This document shows positions 27,941 to 35,969 of a DNA stretch of 64,000 bases, one piece after another. Both the position numbers and the translations under genes were made by a program. The first letter of the stretch is position 1. Each line of letters begins with the position of its first letter. Location: NCBI RefSeq assembly GCF_038452265.1, contig NZ_CP151843.1, forward strand, positions 744,001-808,000. Reading direction: 5' to 3'. The notes under the pieces were generated by a model, which saw nothing but the letters and a program-made list of their open reading frames with translations, did not search any database and was not told the DNA's origin. This stretch comes from Vibrio diazotrophicus (lineage in GTDB: Bacteria; Pseudomonadota; Gammaproteobacteria; Enterobacterales; Vibrionaceae).

Positions 27941-28840
27941 TTAGCCTCTCACAGTGACATTGAGTTGAGTATGTTTACGCGCGTATTGTTGAGCTCTCTC
28001 TAAAAGTTGGGGGTTGCTCAGCGGTTTGTCTGAGCACAAGTACGGCATATCCAATAAACGGTATTTGTTGATCCCTAGTGTGTGGTAGGACAACAAGTGA
28101 AGTTCTTTGCAGCTTTGTAGAGAAGCAGCAAAGTCGATAATTTGTTTGAGTTCTTGATCTGTATCGTTGAACTCCGGCACAACAGGTACACGGATAACGA
28201 TGCGCTTGGCGATAGAATCTAACTTGCGGAAATTTTCCTTGATGCGCTTAAGTGAACCTTTAGCCCATTGATTGAATTTGACCTCTTCGGTGTGTTTCAA
28301 ATCAGCCAGCCAGCAATCAATAAAAGGCGCGACTTTTTCAACGTTTTTCCAAGGTGCGTGCATACACGATTCAATCGCAGTAGAGACACTGTTTTGCTTC
28401 AGTTTTTTGGCGATATCGGCAACCAGATCCGCTTGCATCAAGGGTTCGCCACCAGAAAACGTAACCCCTCCAGAGCTTTGGTCATAGAAGGGTTTGTCTT
28501 TCATCAATTCTTTGAACAGTTGTTCAGCATCTGCTTCTTGCCCACAGACGGTTAGCGCTTGTGTCGGGCAGATATTGTCTAGTTCCGCGAGATTTTCATT
28601 GGTAAGCAAATCTCTATCGATCGAAATAACACCATCTTGTTTGCTGATTGCCGAGCACGCTTTACTGCATATGTCACAATCCTCTAGGCAGATTCTCTGA
28701 TCAAACAACAGCGAACGTTTTTCACTACGACTTTCAGGATTCTGACACCAAGGGCAAGCAAGCGAACATCCCTTCAAGAAAAGGATAGAACGGATTCCAT
28801 CACCATCATGGGTTGAAAATCGTTGAATGTTGAAATACAT
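27941..28840 (-). CDS. Glycyl radical enzyme activating enzyme (radical SAM), YbiY/PflE-like
   Basis: A 299-aa radical SAM protein. The cluster-binding CSLACPWC motif (Cys25, 29, 32) follows FSTHDGDGIRSILFLKG, the usual start of activases. An inserted ferredoxin-like Cys region (CLEDCDICSKAC, then NICPTQAL) separates the first and second strands, as in activases of non-PFL enzymes, and GGVTFSGGEPLMQ is the SAM-binding GGE motif. It abstracts a hydrogen from Gly783 of the partner enzyme encoded two bases downstream. I use the ATG at 28840: it gives the family N-terminus MYFNIQRF and has AGGTGA upstream; a GTG at 28849 is possible. Confidence 0.9.
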   Translation of the reverse strand: MYFNIQRFSTHDGDGIRSILFLKGCSLACPWCQNPESRSEKRSLLFDQRICLEDCDICSKACSAISKQDGVISIDRDLLTNENLAELDNICPTQALTVCGQEADAEQLFKELMKDKPFYDQSSGGVTFSGGEPLMQADLVADIAKKLKQNSVSTAIESCMHAPWKNVEKVAPFIDCWLADLKHTEEVKFNQWAKGSLKRIKENFRKLDSIAKRIVIRVPVVPEFNDTDQELKQIIDFAASLQSCKELHLLSYHTLGINKYRLLDMPYLCSDKPLSNPQLLERAQQYARKHTQLNVTVRG

Positions 28841-28878
28841 GCCTTTCACCTAATAGCGCTAAATTCGATAATCTAGCT

Positions 28879-28924
28879 TTTCAAATTTTCTATATTTGAA
28901 ATAATCAAACTTTCAAATGAAAGT
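28879..28924. promoter_or_regulatory. Paired palindromes, candidate DeoR operators
   Basis: Two inverted repeats lie in the 175-base divergent region: TTTCAAAT (28879-28886) with ATTTGAAA (28894-28901), and ACTTTCAAATGAAAGT (28909-28924), a 7-bp-arm palindrome. The second contains the TTTCA-N2-TGAAA core also present before the DeoR gene at 25486. Confidence 0.55.
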
Positions 28925-28929
28925 TACAT

Positions 28930-28943
28930 TGATCAAAATCAAA
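28930..28943. promoter_or_regulatory. Perfect FNR box
   Basis: TTGAT-CAAA-ATCAA matches the FNR consensus TTGAT-N4-ATCAA at every defined position. It lies 73 bases before the aldolase start and about 90 before the activase start. Activation under anaerobiosis is expected for an oxygen-sensitive glycyl radical enzyme. Confidence 0.7.
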
Positions 28944-29015
28944 GGCTGGATAGGTAGTGTTCTTTATAGTTATGACAACGATGAAACTGAGATCTCGAAC
29001 AAAGAGAGAAATATC

Positions 29016-29690
29016 ATGATTGAACTGTACCTAGACACAGCCGATGTCGAACAGACAAAACGTTTTAACCAGTGCCTGCCACTGAAAGGAATTACCACCA
29101 ATCCAAGTATTCTGGCCAAATCAAATCAAGGGCTAAAAGAGACACTACAAGGCATGCAACAAGCTTTAGGTGGTACACCAAGATTCCATGCTCAAGTGGT
29201 CAGTTCTACAGCCCAAGAGATGTTGGAAGAAGCGCGCCAGATTAACGAACTGCCTTACGATATGGTGGTAAAAGTTCCAGCAACGGAAGTTGGCTTAACG
29301 GCAATTAAGTTAATGAAAAAAGAAGGAATTCAAGTTCTTGCCACTGCTATTTATTCGGCTCAGCAAGGCTTTTTGGCCGCGCTATGCGGTGCTGATTACT
29401 TAGCGCCGTATGTAAACCGTATTGATGCAATGAATGGTAATGGCGTGGAAGTTGTTGCCGATCTTCAACTACTTTTAGACCAAAACCAGTTGCCAACAAA
29501 GATACTTGCTGCGAGTTTCAAAAATACTCAGCAGGCGATGGAAGTGATGAAACTTGGTATCGAAGCTATCACACTTCCTGTCGATGTTGCTGCTGCGATG
29601 TTTGCTCATCCAGCGGTTGCACCAGCAGTTGCACAGTTCGATAAAGACTGGAAGGATGCATTTGGCGACAAGCTTTCATTTGAAAGCTAA
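29016..29690 (+). CDS. fsaA: Fructose-6-phosphate aldolase, FsaA-like
   Basis: A 224-aa transaldolase-family protein of the short FSA class. The N-terminus IELYLDTADVEQ, then GITTNPSIL, are typical; the Schiff-base lysine is Lys86 in DMVVKVPATE (Lys85 in E. coli FsaA). APYVNRIDAMNG and ILAASFKNTQQ complete the barrel signatures. FSA cleaves fructose 6-phosphate or, better, 1-deoxy-type ketose phosphates to glyceraldehyde 3-phosphate and a hydroxyketone. The frame is open upstream, but the ATG at 29016 has GAGAG about eight bases before it and gives the right length. It is divergent from the activase/glycyl radical enzyme operon and shares its regulatory region. Confidence 0.9.
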   Translation: MIELYLDTADVEQTKRFNQCLPLKGITTNPSILAKSNQGLKETLQGMQQALGGTPRFHAQVVSSTAQEMLEEARQINELPYDMVVKVPATEVGLTAIKLMKKEGIQVLATAIYSAQQGFLAALCGADYLAPYVNRIDAMNGNGVEVVADLQLLLDQNQLPTKILAASFKNTQQAMEVMKLGIEAITLPVDVAAAMFAHPAVAPAVAQFDKDWKDAFGDKLSFES

Positions 29691-29705
29691 CGAATCGTAA
29701 AAGTA

Positions 29706-29737
29706 ACAATTGGCTGACCTTATGGTCAGCTAATTGT
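29706..29737. terminator. Strong hairpin between convergent fsaA and hutD
   Basis: A 14-bp stem (29706-29719 with 29724-29737, one G-T pair) around a TTAT loop, with GCTGACC/GGTCAGC at its centre. On the minus strand it runs into TACTTTTA and it overlaps the hutD stop codon; it probably ends both transcripts. Confidence 0.65.
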
Positions 29738-30337
29738 ATTAGCAGTAATAACAATAAAAACGCCACAACCTTTTTGCAGCGTAATCTGACTATTCTGATG
29801 CAGAAGAACCGTGGCTTGATTTGGTATCGCGATACTTTGTTGTATCGTTTGCGACTGTACCAACAACTCACAATCACTGTTAGCGTAGAAGCCCGTGAAT
29901 AGCGAGTGCGAATCACGGCTAACATCAAAAGAAGCAGGAGAGAAAATGGCTTGCACATCCGAACCTGCTTTGCCTTCTCGCACCATAATGTTGAGATCTT
30001 CAATTGCTCCGTTTGATAGGGTCGCATAGGTACTATCACCACCAGCGAAATGCGCAACAGATAACACTTGTTCAAGGTTATGTTGATACTCTTTTTGTGC
30101 ATTTTTATGGGACAGAAACATCCCATTGCCCTTTAGCAAAACAAGCGTACGTTGCAGACCAGAAAAATCAGAGAACGCACCATCTTCAACCACAGCAGCT
30201 TGGCTTACACGATACAGAACCTCATCGTTTTCTTGGCTCACCGCTATTTCTAACGTTTCACCCAAGCCATTTTTCCAAGGCATGCGCATATAGTCAGATT
30301 GAGGAACTACGCTAAACAAGTTTGAGTGATTAGACAT
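29726..30337 (-). CDS. hutD: HutD-family protein (histidine utilisation)
   Basis: A 203-aa cupin-type protein of the HutD family, recognised by DYMRMPWKNGLGETLEIA near the start, RVSQAAVVEDGAFSDFSG, QRTLVLLKGNGM, and a late GFYANSDCELL region. HutD in Pseudomonas is thought to limit the rate of the histidine pathway, perhaps by binding formylglutamate; its precise action is not settled. The gene overlaps the end of hutF by eight bases and is cotranscribed with it. Confidence 0.88.
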   Translation of the reverse strand: MSNHSNLFSVVPQSDYMRMPWKNGLGETLEIAVSQENDEVLYRVSQAAVVEDGAFSDFSGLQRTLVLLKGNGMFLSHKNAQKEYQHNLEQVLSVAHFAGGDSTYATLSNGAIEDLNIMVREGKAGSDVQAIFSPASFDVSRDSHSLFTGFYANSDCELLVQSQTIQQSIAIPNQATVLLHQNSQITLQKGCGVFIVITANTIS

Positions 30338-31715
30338 CGTAAATAACCTTCTTAATCACTTTAGAGAACTCTGGACGGCTTATCACATCTAGCTCATGTC
30401 GTCCTTCGCTAATCACTTGCTTGCCTGCAACAAACACATCTTTCACCACATTTTCGTTGCATGCGAACAACCAACGATTCAGTACATCTTTGGTTTCGCT
30501 TGCTCCAATAAACGGATGGCTATCATCAAGCACCATAAAGTCTGCGCGCTGACCAACCGATAAACCTAACTCTACGCCACATGACTGATTGCCGCCCAAT
30601 AACGCTTGCTTAAACAGGTTATCACCAATGCTGGTTTGTTCGCCTCGATATAGACGATTTCGTTGTTGATCGCGAAGGCGTTGACCGTATTCGAGAATAC
30701 GTAATTCTTCAACAATCGACAGGCTCACATGGCTATCTGAACCGATGCCCCAACGACCATTCAAACGTTCAAATTCAACTCCAGGGAAAATACCATCCCC
30801 CAAGTTTGCTTCTGTCGTCGGACACAAACCCACTACCGCTTTGCTGCTGGCAATTGCATTGAGTTCGTATTCATTCAGATGCGTTGCGTGAATTAAGTTC
30901 CAACGCTCATTCAAACCCACATGTTCATGCAACCACTCAACAGGACGTTGACCGCTCCATGCCAAACAGTCATTCACTTCTTTCTGCTGTTCAGAAATAT
31001 GAATGTGTACCACTTTGTTGCTGTCTGATGAGCTCAATACTTCTTTGATTTGCTGCTCTGTTACCGCACGTAATGAATGGAAACAGATACCAAGGTTGTG
31101 CAGCTTAGAACCTGCTAAGGCTTGCTCACATTGACTTTGCAGCTCCAAATAGGAGTGTGACGAATTGATAAAGCGAGCTTGTCCTTCGTTCGGAGCCTGC
31201 GCACCAAAACCAGAATGAGAATACAAGACAGGCAGCAGAGTCAGACCAATACCAGAGCGATCCGCGGCATTGATCAACTGGTGAGACATCTCAGCTCGGT
31301 TGGCATAGTGTTTACCCGCAACATCATGATGTAAGTAGTGGAACTCACCCACTTGGGTATAACCCGCTTTAAGCATGTCGATATAAAGCTGGGTCGCGAT
31401 AACGTTGGCTTGTTCTGGCGAAAGTTTTTGTACAATTTTGTACATCAGATCGCGCCAACTCCAAAAGCTATCATTCGGGTTCAAACACACTTCTGCCATT
31501 CCCGCCATTACACGTTGGAAAGCATGTGAATGCACGTTTGCTAAGGTTGGCAATACTGGGCCAATAAGCTTTGTTGCCCCCGCAACCGCTGAAGTATCCG
31601 ATTCGACATGAGTAAACACTCCATCGGTGACTTCGAAAGAGACATTGTTATGCCAACCATCAGTAAGCCAAGCTCGCTCAGCAAAGAAATAATGACGTGT
31701 TTGAGTCCCTGTCAT
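30330..31715 (-). CDS. hutF: Formimidoylglutamate deiminase HutF
   Basis: A 461-aa amidohydrolase-superfamily enzyme. The metal-binding HxH is His62/His64 in LANVHSHAFQRVMAG, followed by SFWSWRDLMY, typical of HutF. Later GICFHSLRAV, VHIHISEQ, LIHATHLNEYE and GIGSDSHVS hold the remaining metal and substrate residues. It converts N-formimidoyl-L-glutamate to N-formyl-L-glutamate and ammonia, the fourth step of the five-step histidine route, whose last step is the deformylase HutG encoded divergently. It is the first gene of the hutF-hutD unit. A HutC-type palindrome lies 67 bases upstream. Confidence 0.92.
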   Translation of the reverse strand: MTGTQTRHYFFAERAWLTDGWHNNVSFEVTDGVFTHVESDTSAVAGATKLIGPVLPTLANVHSHAFQRVMAGMAEVCLNPNDSFWSWRDLMYKIVQKLSPEQANVIATQLYIDMLKAGYTQVGEFHYLHHDVAGKHYANRAEMSHQLINAADRSGIGLTLLPVLYSHSGFGAQAPNEGQARFINSSHSYLELQSQCEQALAGSKLHNLGICFHSLRAVTEQQIKEVLSSSDSNKVVHIHISEQQKEVNDCLAWSGQRPVEWLHEHVGLNERWNLIHATHLNEYELNAIASSKAVVGLCPTTEANLGDGIFPGVEFERLNGRWGIGSDSHVSLSIVEELRILEYGQRLRDQQRNRLYRGEQTSIGDNLFKQALLGGNQSCGVELGLSVGQRADFMVLDDSHPFIGASETKDVLNRWLFACNENVVKDVFVAGKQVISEGRHELDVISRPEFSKVIKKVIYDV

Positions 31716-31781
31716 GGTGAATTCCTAATTCAAAAAAGTAATCACTTACGCTGTTTAAAATAAGTGTAATTTAGCTTTATA

Positions 31782-31791
31782 TGTATATACA
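31782..31791. promoter_or_regulatory. HutC-type operator (hutF side)
   Basis: TGTATATACA is a perfect palindrome 67 bases upstream of hutF. The identical 10-mer recurs at 31919 near hutG. Palindromes of this type are typical of GntR-family HutC, which is released by urocanate. Confidence 0.6.
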
Positions 31792-31918
31792 AGTTATATT
31801 TCCCCACTCAATTCACCTACAAAAAAAAGGGAATTTAATACAGAAAAAAGTGAGATAAACGCAATAAATAATTAACCTCTCACTTGCAACAACGTTTTAT
31901 GACAGCTAGATTAACAAA

Positions 31919-31928
31919 TGTATATACA
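31919..31928. promoter_or_regulatory. HutC-type operator (hutG side)
   Basis: TGTATATACA within the longer palindrome AATGTATATACATT (31917-31930), 30 bases before the hutG start and thus near its promoter. It is identical to the site at 31782, with 127 bases between them. Confidence 0.65.
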
Positions 31929-31957
31929 TTTAATAAAGATAACGGAGTATCTGTCAA

Positions 31958-32770
31958 ATGAGTCAGCCAAATTGTGTGCGTTCACCATTCGAATTTCATC
32001 AAGGAAGCGTCCCACTATTAGTGAGTATGCCTCACTCTGGTCTAGGTCTGACTCCAGAAGTTGAACAAGGTTTAACGCAAGCCGCCAAGAAACTTCCAGA
32101 TACTGACTGGTTTATTCCAGAGCTTTATGAGTGTGTAAAAGAACTGGGCGCGAGTGTCATTTCAGCCAACTATTCTCGCTACGTGATTGACCTAAATCGA
32201 CCAAGTGACGACAAGCCACTCTACACAACAAAAACTACAGGCTTGTTCCCAGAGATCCTCTTCGACTCCACTCCAGTTTTCGTTGATGGTAAAGCACCAA
32301 GCGAAAGTGACCACGAACGCTATAAAGAACAGATTTGGCATCCATACCACTCCACAATTGGACAAGAACTAGCGCGCCTTAAATCTATTCACGGCTACGC
32401 AATCTTATTTGATGCCCACAGTATCGCCGCGCAAGTACCTATGTTGTTCGAAGGGACGTTGCCTGAATTCAACTGGGGAACCAACCAAGGCGAATCATGC
32501 AGCAACGCAATTGTCGATGCTGTGATGGGTGCGGTATCTGACCGCTATAGCCAAGTGCTCAACGGTCGTTTCAAAGGCGGTTTCATTACTCGCGGATTTG
32601 GTAAACCGAGCGAAAATATTCACGCCATTCAGCTTGAAATGTCACAAGACACTTACTTAAACAATGACGCACTCGCTCAAGGGAGATACGAGTTAGATGC
32701 GGAGAAAGCCATCAAAATTAAATCGCAACTCAACGCGATTTTAAGTGCTGTTCTAAAAGCACAGATTTAA
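31958..32770 (+). CDS. hutG: N-formylglutamate deformylase HutG
   Basis: A 270-aa N-formylglutamate amidohydrolase. Family motifs include VPLLVSMPHSGLG near the start, DTDWFIPELYE, YSRYVIDLNRPSDDKPLY, LFDAHSI and, near the end, KGGFITRGFGKP and AIQLEMSQDTYL. It hydrolyses N-formylglutamate to glutamate and formate, the final step of the five-enzyme histidine pathway, and pairs with HutF encoded divergently. HutH, HutU, HutI and HutC are not in the window. AACGGAG precedes the ATG, and a HutC-type palindrome lies 30 bases upstream. Confidence 0.92.
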   Translation: MSQPNCVRSPFEFHQGSVPLLVSMPHSGLGLTPEVEQGLTQAAKKLPDTDWFIPELYECVKELGASVISANYSRYVIDLNRPSDDKPLYTTKTTGLFPEILFDSTPVFVDGKAPSESDHERYKEQIWHPYHSTIGQELARLKSIHGYAILFDAHSIAAQVPMLFEGTLPEFNWGTNQGESCSNAIVDAVMGAVSDRYSQVLNGRFKGGFITRGFGKPSENIHAIQLEMSQDTYLNNDALAQGRYELDAEKAIKIKSQLNAILSAVLKAQI

Positions 32771-32792
32771 CTGTTCAAAGCAATAAAATTAT

Positions 32793-32814
32793 TTGCCGTT
32801 TGGATGAACGGCAA
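32793..32814 (+). other. Hairpin between hutG and the YjiH-type gene
   Basis: TTGCCGTT (32793-32800) and AACGGCAA (32807-32814) form an 8-bp stem with loop TGGATG, 23 bases after the hutG stop. GAGAAGAG follows rather than T residues, so read-through to the next gene is expected. Confidence 0.5.
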
Positions 32815-32920
32815 GAGAAGAGCGTATAGAACGCCAAGATTAAAAGTTCAGTCAAAAACACGGAGCACGGGGCAGAACGACTGCCTACGTGCAAAGTTTC
32901 ACTCACTAAGGAAGGTAACT

Positions 32921-34243
32921 ATGGAAGCAACTGGATCCATGCTCACGAAACCTGTTTGGTCTTCAGCACTGAAACTGGTTCTGTTTAGCCTTATCGGCAT
33001 CATCTTTTTCTTTGTACCGATCGAAATCAACGCAAAATCCACTATTCCACTCGACCACATGGTTTCTTGGCTACGTGCAACATCACCTAAAGGTGTTGAG
33101 ATTTATGCACTGCTGATGATCATCGCTGGTAGCGTCTACCCTTTTGTTACAGGCAGTTGGAACGCAAACATAACGCAGAAAGTGCTTTCTGTGCTTAAAG
33201 TAGTCGGCGTAATTACTGCGCTAATGGCGTTTTTTTCAGTCGGTCCAGCACTGCTATTTGAAAAAGACATGCTGCCATTTCTATTTGGCAAGCTTGTTGT
33301 GCCAGTAGGTCTGATTGTTCCTGTTGGCGCAATTTTCTTAGCGTTTTTAATTGGCTTTGGTTTGCTTGAAATGGTTGGCGTGCTGCTTCAACCTGTGATG
33401 CGCCCTATTTTCAAAACACCGGGTAAATCGGCCATTGATGCTGTTGCTTCTTTTGTAGGCAGCTACTCAATTGGTCTTCTTATTACCAACCGCGTATACA
33501 AATCCGGTCAGTACTCAGCAAAAGAAGCAGCCATTATCGCTACAGGCTTTTCAACCGTTTCAGCAACCTTCATGGTCATCGTGGCTAAAACATTAGGCTT
33601 GATGGAGATTTGGAACCTGTTCTTCTGGAGCACATTGGTTCTGACTTTTGTCGTTACCGCTATTACGGTACGTCTACGTCCACTTGCTCGTTTAGATGAT
33701 TCAAAGCCGATTGCTGATGAGGTTCCAAGTGATCTGCCACGCATCAAACAAGCCGTGAATGAAGGTCTTCAAATCGCAGACAAATCTGAGCCAGTGTTAA
33801 ATAGCATCTTTAAGAACCTGAAAGAAGGTCTGTTAATGGCAATGAGTATTCTGCCATCAATCATGTCTGTGGGTTTGATCGGCTTGCTACTTGCTAAATA
33901 CACACCTGTCTTCGAATGGTTGGGCATCATGTTCTATCCGTTCGCTTGGATAGCGCAAATGCCAGATCCTATGTTGGTTGCAAAAGCTTCAGCGACGGGC
34001 CTTGCAGAGATGTTTTTACCTGCACTGATTGCAGCGAAAAGTGACTTCATTACTCGCTTTGTGATTGGTCAGATTTCTATCTCTTCAATCTTGTTCTTCT
34101 CAGCGTCGATCCCTTGTATTTTGTCGACCGAGATTCCAATCTCAGTAAGACAGATCGTTGTAGTTTGGTTCCAACGTACCGTATTAACGCTGCTGTTAAG
34201 TTCACCGGTAGCGTACGCAATTCAGCACTTCGCGATGAGCTAA
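32921..34243 (+). CDS. YjiH-family membrane protein (nucleoside-recognition/Gate domain)
   Basis: A 440-aa protein with about ten transmembrane helices, including ALKLVLFSLIGIIFFFVPIE, a central VGSYSIGLLITNR and GFSTVSATFMVIVAKTLGLM, and late GLAEMFLPALIA and ASIPCILSTEIPISV. These match YjiH proteins carrying Gate (nucleoside-recognition) domains, whose substrates are unproven. It follows hutG on the same strand with only a non-terminating hairpin between, so it may move histidine, urocanate or a pathway product; this is inferred from position. The ATG at 32921 is preceded by AAGGAAGG; the frame is open further upstream without such a site. Confidence 0.8.
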   Translation: MEATGSMLTKPVWSSALKLVLFSLIGIIFFFVPIEINAKSTIPLDHMVSWLRATSPKGVEIYALLMIIAGSVYPFVTGSWNANITQKVLSVLKVVGVITALMAFFSVGPALLFEKDMLPFLFGKLVVPVGLIVPVGAIFLAFLIGFGLLEMVGVLLQPVMRPIFKTPGKSAIDAVASFVGSYSIGLLITNRVYKSGQYSAKEAAIIATGFSTVSATFMVIVAKTLGLMEIWNLFFWSTLVLTFVVTAITVRLRPLARLDDSKPIADEVPSDLPRIKQAVNEGLQIADKSEPVLNSIFKNLKEGLLMAMSILPSIMSVGLIGLLLAKYTPVFEWLGIMFYPFAWIAQMPDPMLVAKASATGLAEMFLPALIAAKSDFITRFVIGQISISSILFFSASIPCILSTEIPISVRQIVVVWFQRTVLTLLLSSPVAYAIQHFAMS

Positions 34244-34265
34244 TAGCGGTTAGATGAATGAAAAA

Positions 34266-34298
34266 TCCCCACAGTGATTACAGTGGGGACTTTTGTTT
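34266..34298. terminator. Bidirectional terminator between YjiH-type gene and GNAT gene
   Basis: TCCCCAC (34266-34272) / GTGGGGA (34283-34289) followed by CTTTTGTTT on the plus strand and by TTTTTCATT on the minus strand. Confidence 0.75.
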
Positions 34299-34325
34299 CA
34301 GACGACTAGATAAATACAAATCTGC

Positions 34326-34871
34326 TTACCTGCCAAGCCAATGACTGCGGCTCAAACCATAAACAGCATGATCAACAACGCGACCATTGAGGATCTCCGC
34401 GCAAGTAATAATGCCTTCCAAGTTGAACCCCAAACGTTTACAAACATTACGACTGGGTGCGTTATCAACAGCGGCTGAAATCTCTACCTTCTGCATATTC
34501 AGTTCACGAAACGCCATTTCGATGAGCTTAGATACTGAACGGGTGACGATGCCCTTCCCCCTAAATTGTTCCCTCAGCCAGTAACCGATTTCGACCTTTT
34601 TAAGATCATAATTGATGGTATTGAAACTGATGTTTCCCACCAGCTCGTCTTCATAGAACATTGCACAAACCAGTGACTTTCCATCGGCATAATCGTGCAG
34701 CGAACGTTGAATGAAACTGAGAAAGAACGCTTCACTATCAGCATGAGGAGGCCAAGCTAACCACTGGCTTAAATACTCACGTTCACTTTGAACAATCTCA
34801 AAATAGCGAGCTGCGAATGAGGGCTGAACCAAAACCAGCTTTAAATCCTTTTCTATTCTCAGGCTAAACAT
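34326..34871 (-). CDS. GNAT N-acetyltransferase, RimJ/RimL type
   Basis: A 181-aa GNAT-family acetyltransferase of the RimJ/RimL (ribosomal protein Ser) subtype: SEREYLSQWLAWP near the start, VEIGYWLREQFRGKGIVTRS with the acetyl-CoA loop, and AAVDNAPSRNVCKRLGFNLEG. Substrate unknown; close relatives acetylate protein N-termini, small molecules or polyamines. Its start overlaps the stop of the next GNAT gene upstream by one base (TAATG), so the two are translationally coupled. Confidence 0.85.
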   Translation of the reverse strand: MFSLRIEKDLKLVLVQPSFAARYFEIVQSEREYLSQWLAWPPHADSEAFFLSFIQRSLHDYADGKSLVCAMFYEDELVGNISFNTINYDLKKVEIGYWLREQFRGKGIVTRSVSKLIEMAFRELNMQKVEISAAVDNAPSRNVCKRLGFNLEGIITCAEILNGRVVDHAVYGLSRSHWLGR

Positions 34872-35365
34872 TATTCCCCCTGTAAAGCGTATCTCATCAT
34901 TTTGGCACCTTCACCATAGGTTGATGAAATGCTCTGCTTGTCTACTACGCTGAAGCCCATATTGATCCAAAACGTTGATGAATCTTGTACCGCCACCAAG
35001 CGAATTTCATCAAAGCCCATTGTTTTTGCTATTGAAATTAAGTGGCTAACCAACTTGCTTCCTATACCCTGCCCAGCGGCCTTATCTGATATTGCGAGAT
35101 CGTGCAGAAACAGATATGAGTTTAAAACACCAGATTCTTCCGGTAGCGGTTTAAACAGTTTCGGCGGTGCTTGCTTATCCCAAGCGTGTGCCAAGAGGTA
35201 ACCCAGCACTGACTCTTTATCTTGATACACGAAGCAGCACTGCGGTGTGCGACGCCATTTACTTTGCAACACCTCTATCGTTTCGGGCTCTACTTGCAAA
35301 TAGACTTCAGATTGCACCGAGAGTATTCCTGCCCACGTATTATCATCAATTGGCTTTATTGACAT
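34871..35365 (-). CDS. GNAT N-acetyltransferase
   Basis: A 164-aa GNAT protein. HDLAISDKAAGQGIGSKLVSH carries the acetyl-CoA-binding Q/R-x-x-G-x-G/A loop, and VAVQDSSTFWINMGFSVVDK is the usual C-terminal strand-helix-strand. The N-terminus IDDNTWAGILSVQSEVY resembles small GNATs acting on amines or antibiotics, but no substrate can be read. It is coupled to the downstream RimJ/RimL-type gene by a TAATG overlap. Confidence 0.85.
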   Translation of the reverse strand: MSIKPIDDNTWAGILSVQSEVYLQVEPETIEVLQSKWRRTPQCCFVYQDKESVLGYLLAHAWDKQAPPKLFKPLPEESGVLNSYLFLHDLAISDKAAGQGIGSKLVSHLISIAKTMGFDEIRLVAVQDSSTFWINMGFSVVDKQSISSTYGEGAKMMRYALQGE

Positions 35366-35457
35366 TCTGACTCTTCAAATGGATGGCGGAGTTTTCTTTG
35401 TTTATGTGTACGGTTCTCAGAATGACATCTTCAAATGAAAGTCGCAATCAGGGATAA

Positions 35458-35958
35458 CTAATTAAATTCATTGTGGTTCCAGAAGAACCTTTGCTTCTCT
35501 TTATCAATCGCTCCCAACCTGTGATAAAAGCCAATGGCGTTGGTATTTGATGTGGGTGTTTGCCACTGAATTTCTGATAAAGAACGTTCTTGCGCAAACT
35601 CTGAAGCTTTCATCAGCATCGCTTTGCCTAAGCCTTTGCCTCTGACTTCAGGTCTAAGATAAAGGCAGTCCAAGTAGAGATAGTGGTTCATATCCCACGT
35701 TGAAAACTGCTTTATCAGACTCATATACCCCACAATACTGCCATCGATTTCTACAACCCAAATTGCTGCGGGGTATGTTTGATTCTGTAAAGTCTGAAGC
35801 TGGCCAGATACAACCAGAGTGTGACCTTCATAATCTGCGTGCTCGCACATTAGTTGCCAAATATCGTAAGCATCTTCTGAGCAACTCATACGGATATCGA
35901 TTCGTTGATTCACTATTTCACCCCAAGTTAACCTGTTCTCAGCTTCAGTTTTACTCAT
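35458..35958 (-). CDS. GNAT N-acetyltransferase
   Basis: A 166-aa GNAT protein with IRMSCSEDAYDIWQLMCEHA at the start, LYLRPEVRGKGLGKAMLMKA as the acetyl-CoA loop and NTNAIGFYHRLGAIDKEK near the end. About 23 residues precede the domain; the ATG at 35958 is kept because GGTGG lies just upstream. No substrate assigned. It follows the rhodanese gene by 11 bases, so the two are probably cotranscribed, and it is the third GNAT gene in 1.6 kb. Confidence 0.83.
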   Translation of the reverse strand: MSKTEAENRLTWGEIVNQRIDIRMSCSEDAYDIWQLMCEHADYEGHTLVVSGQLQTLQNQTYPAAIWVVEIDGSIVGYMSLIKQFSTWDMNHYLYLDCLYLRPEVRGKGLGKAMLMKASEFAQERSLSEIQWQTPTSNTNAIGFYHRLGAIDKEKQRFFWNHNEFN

Positions 35959-35969
35959 TAAACCACCAT

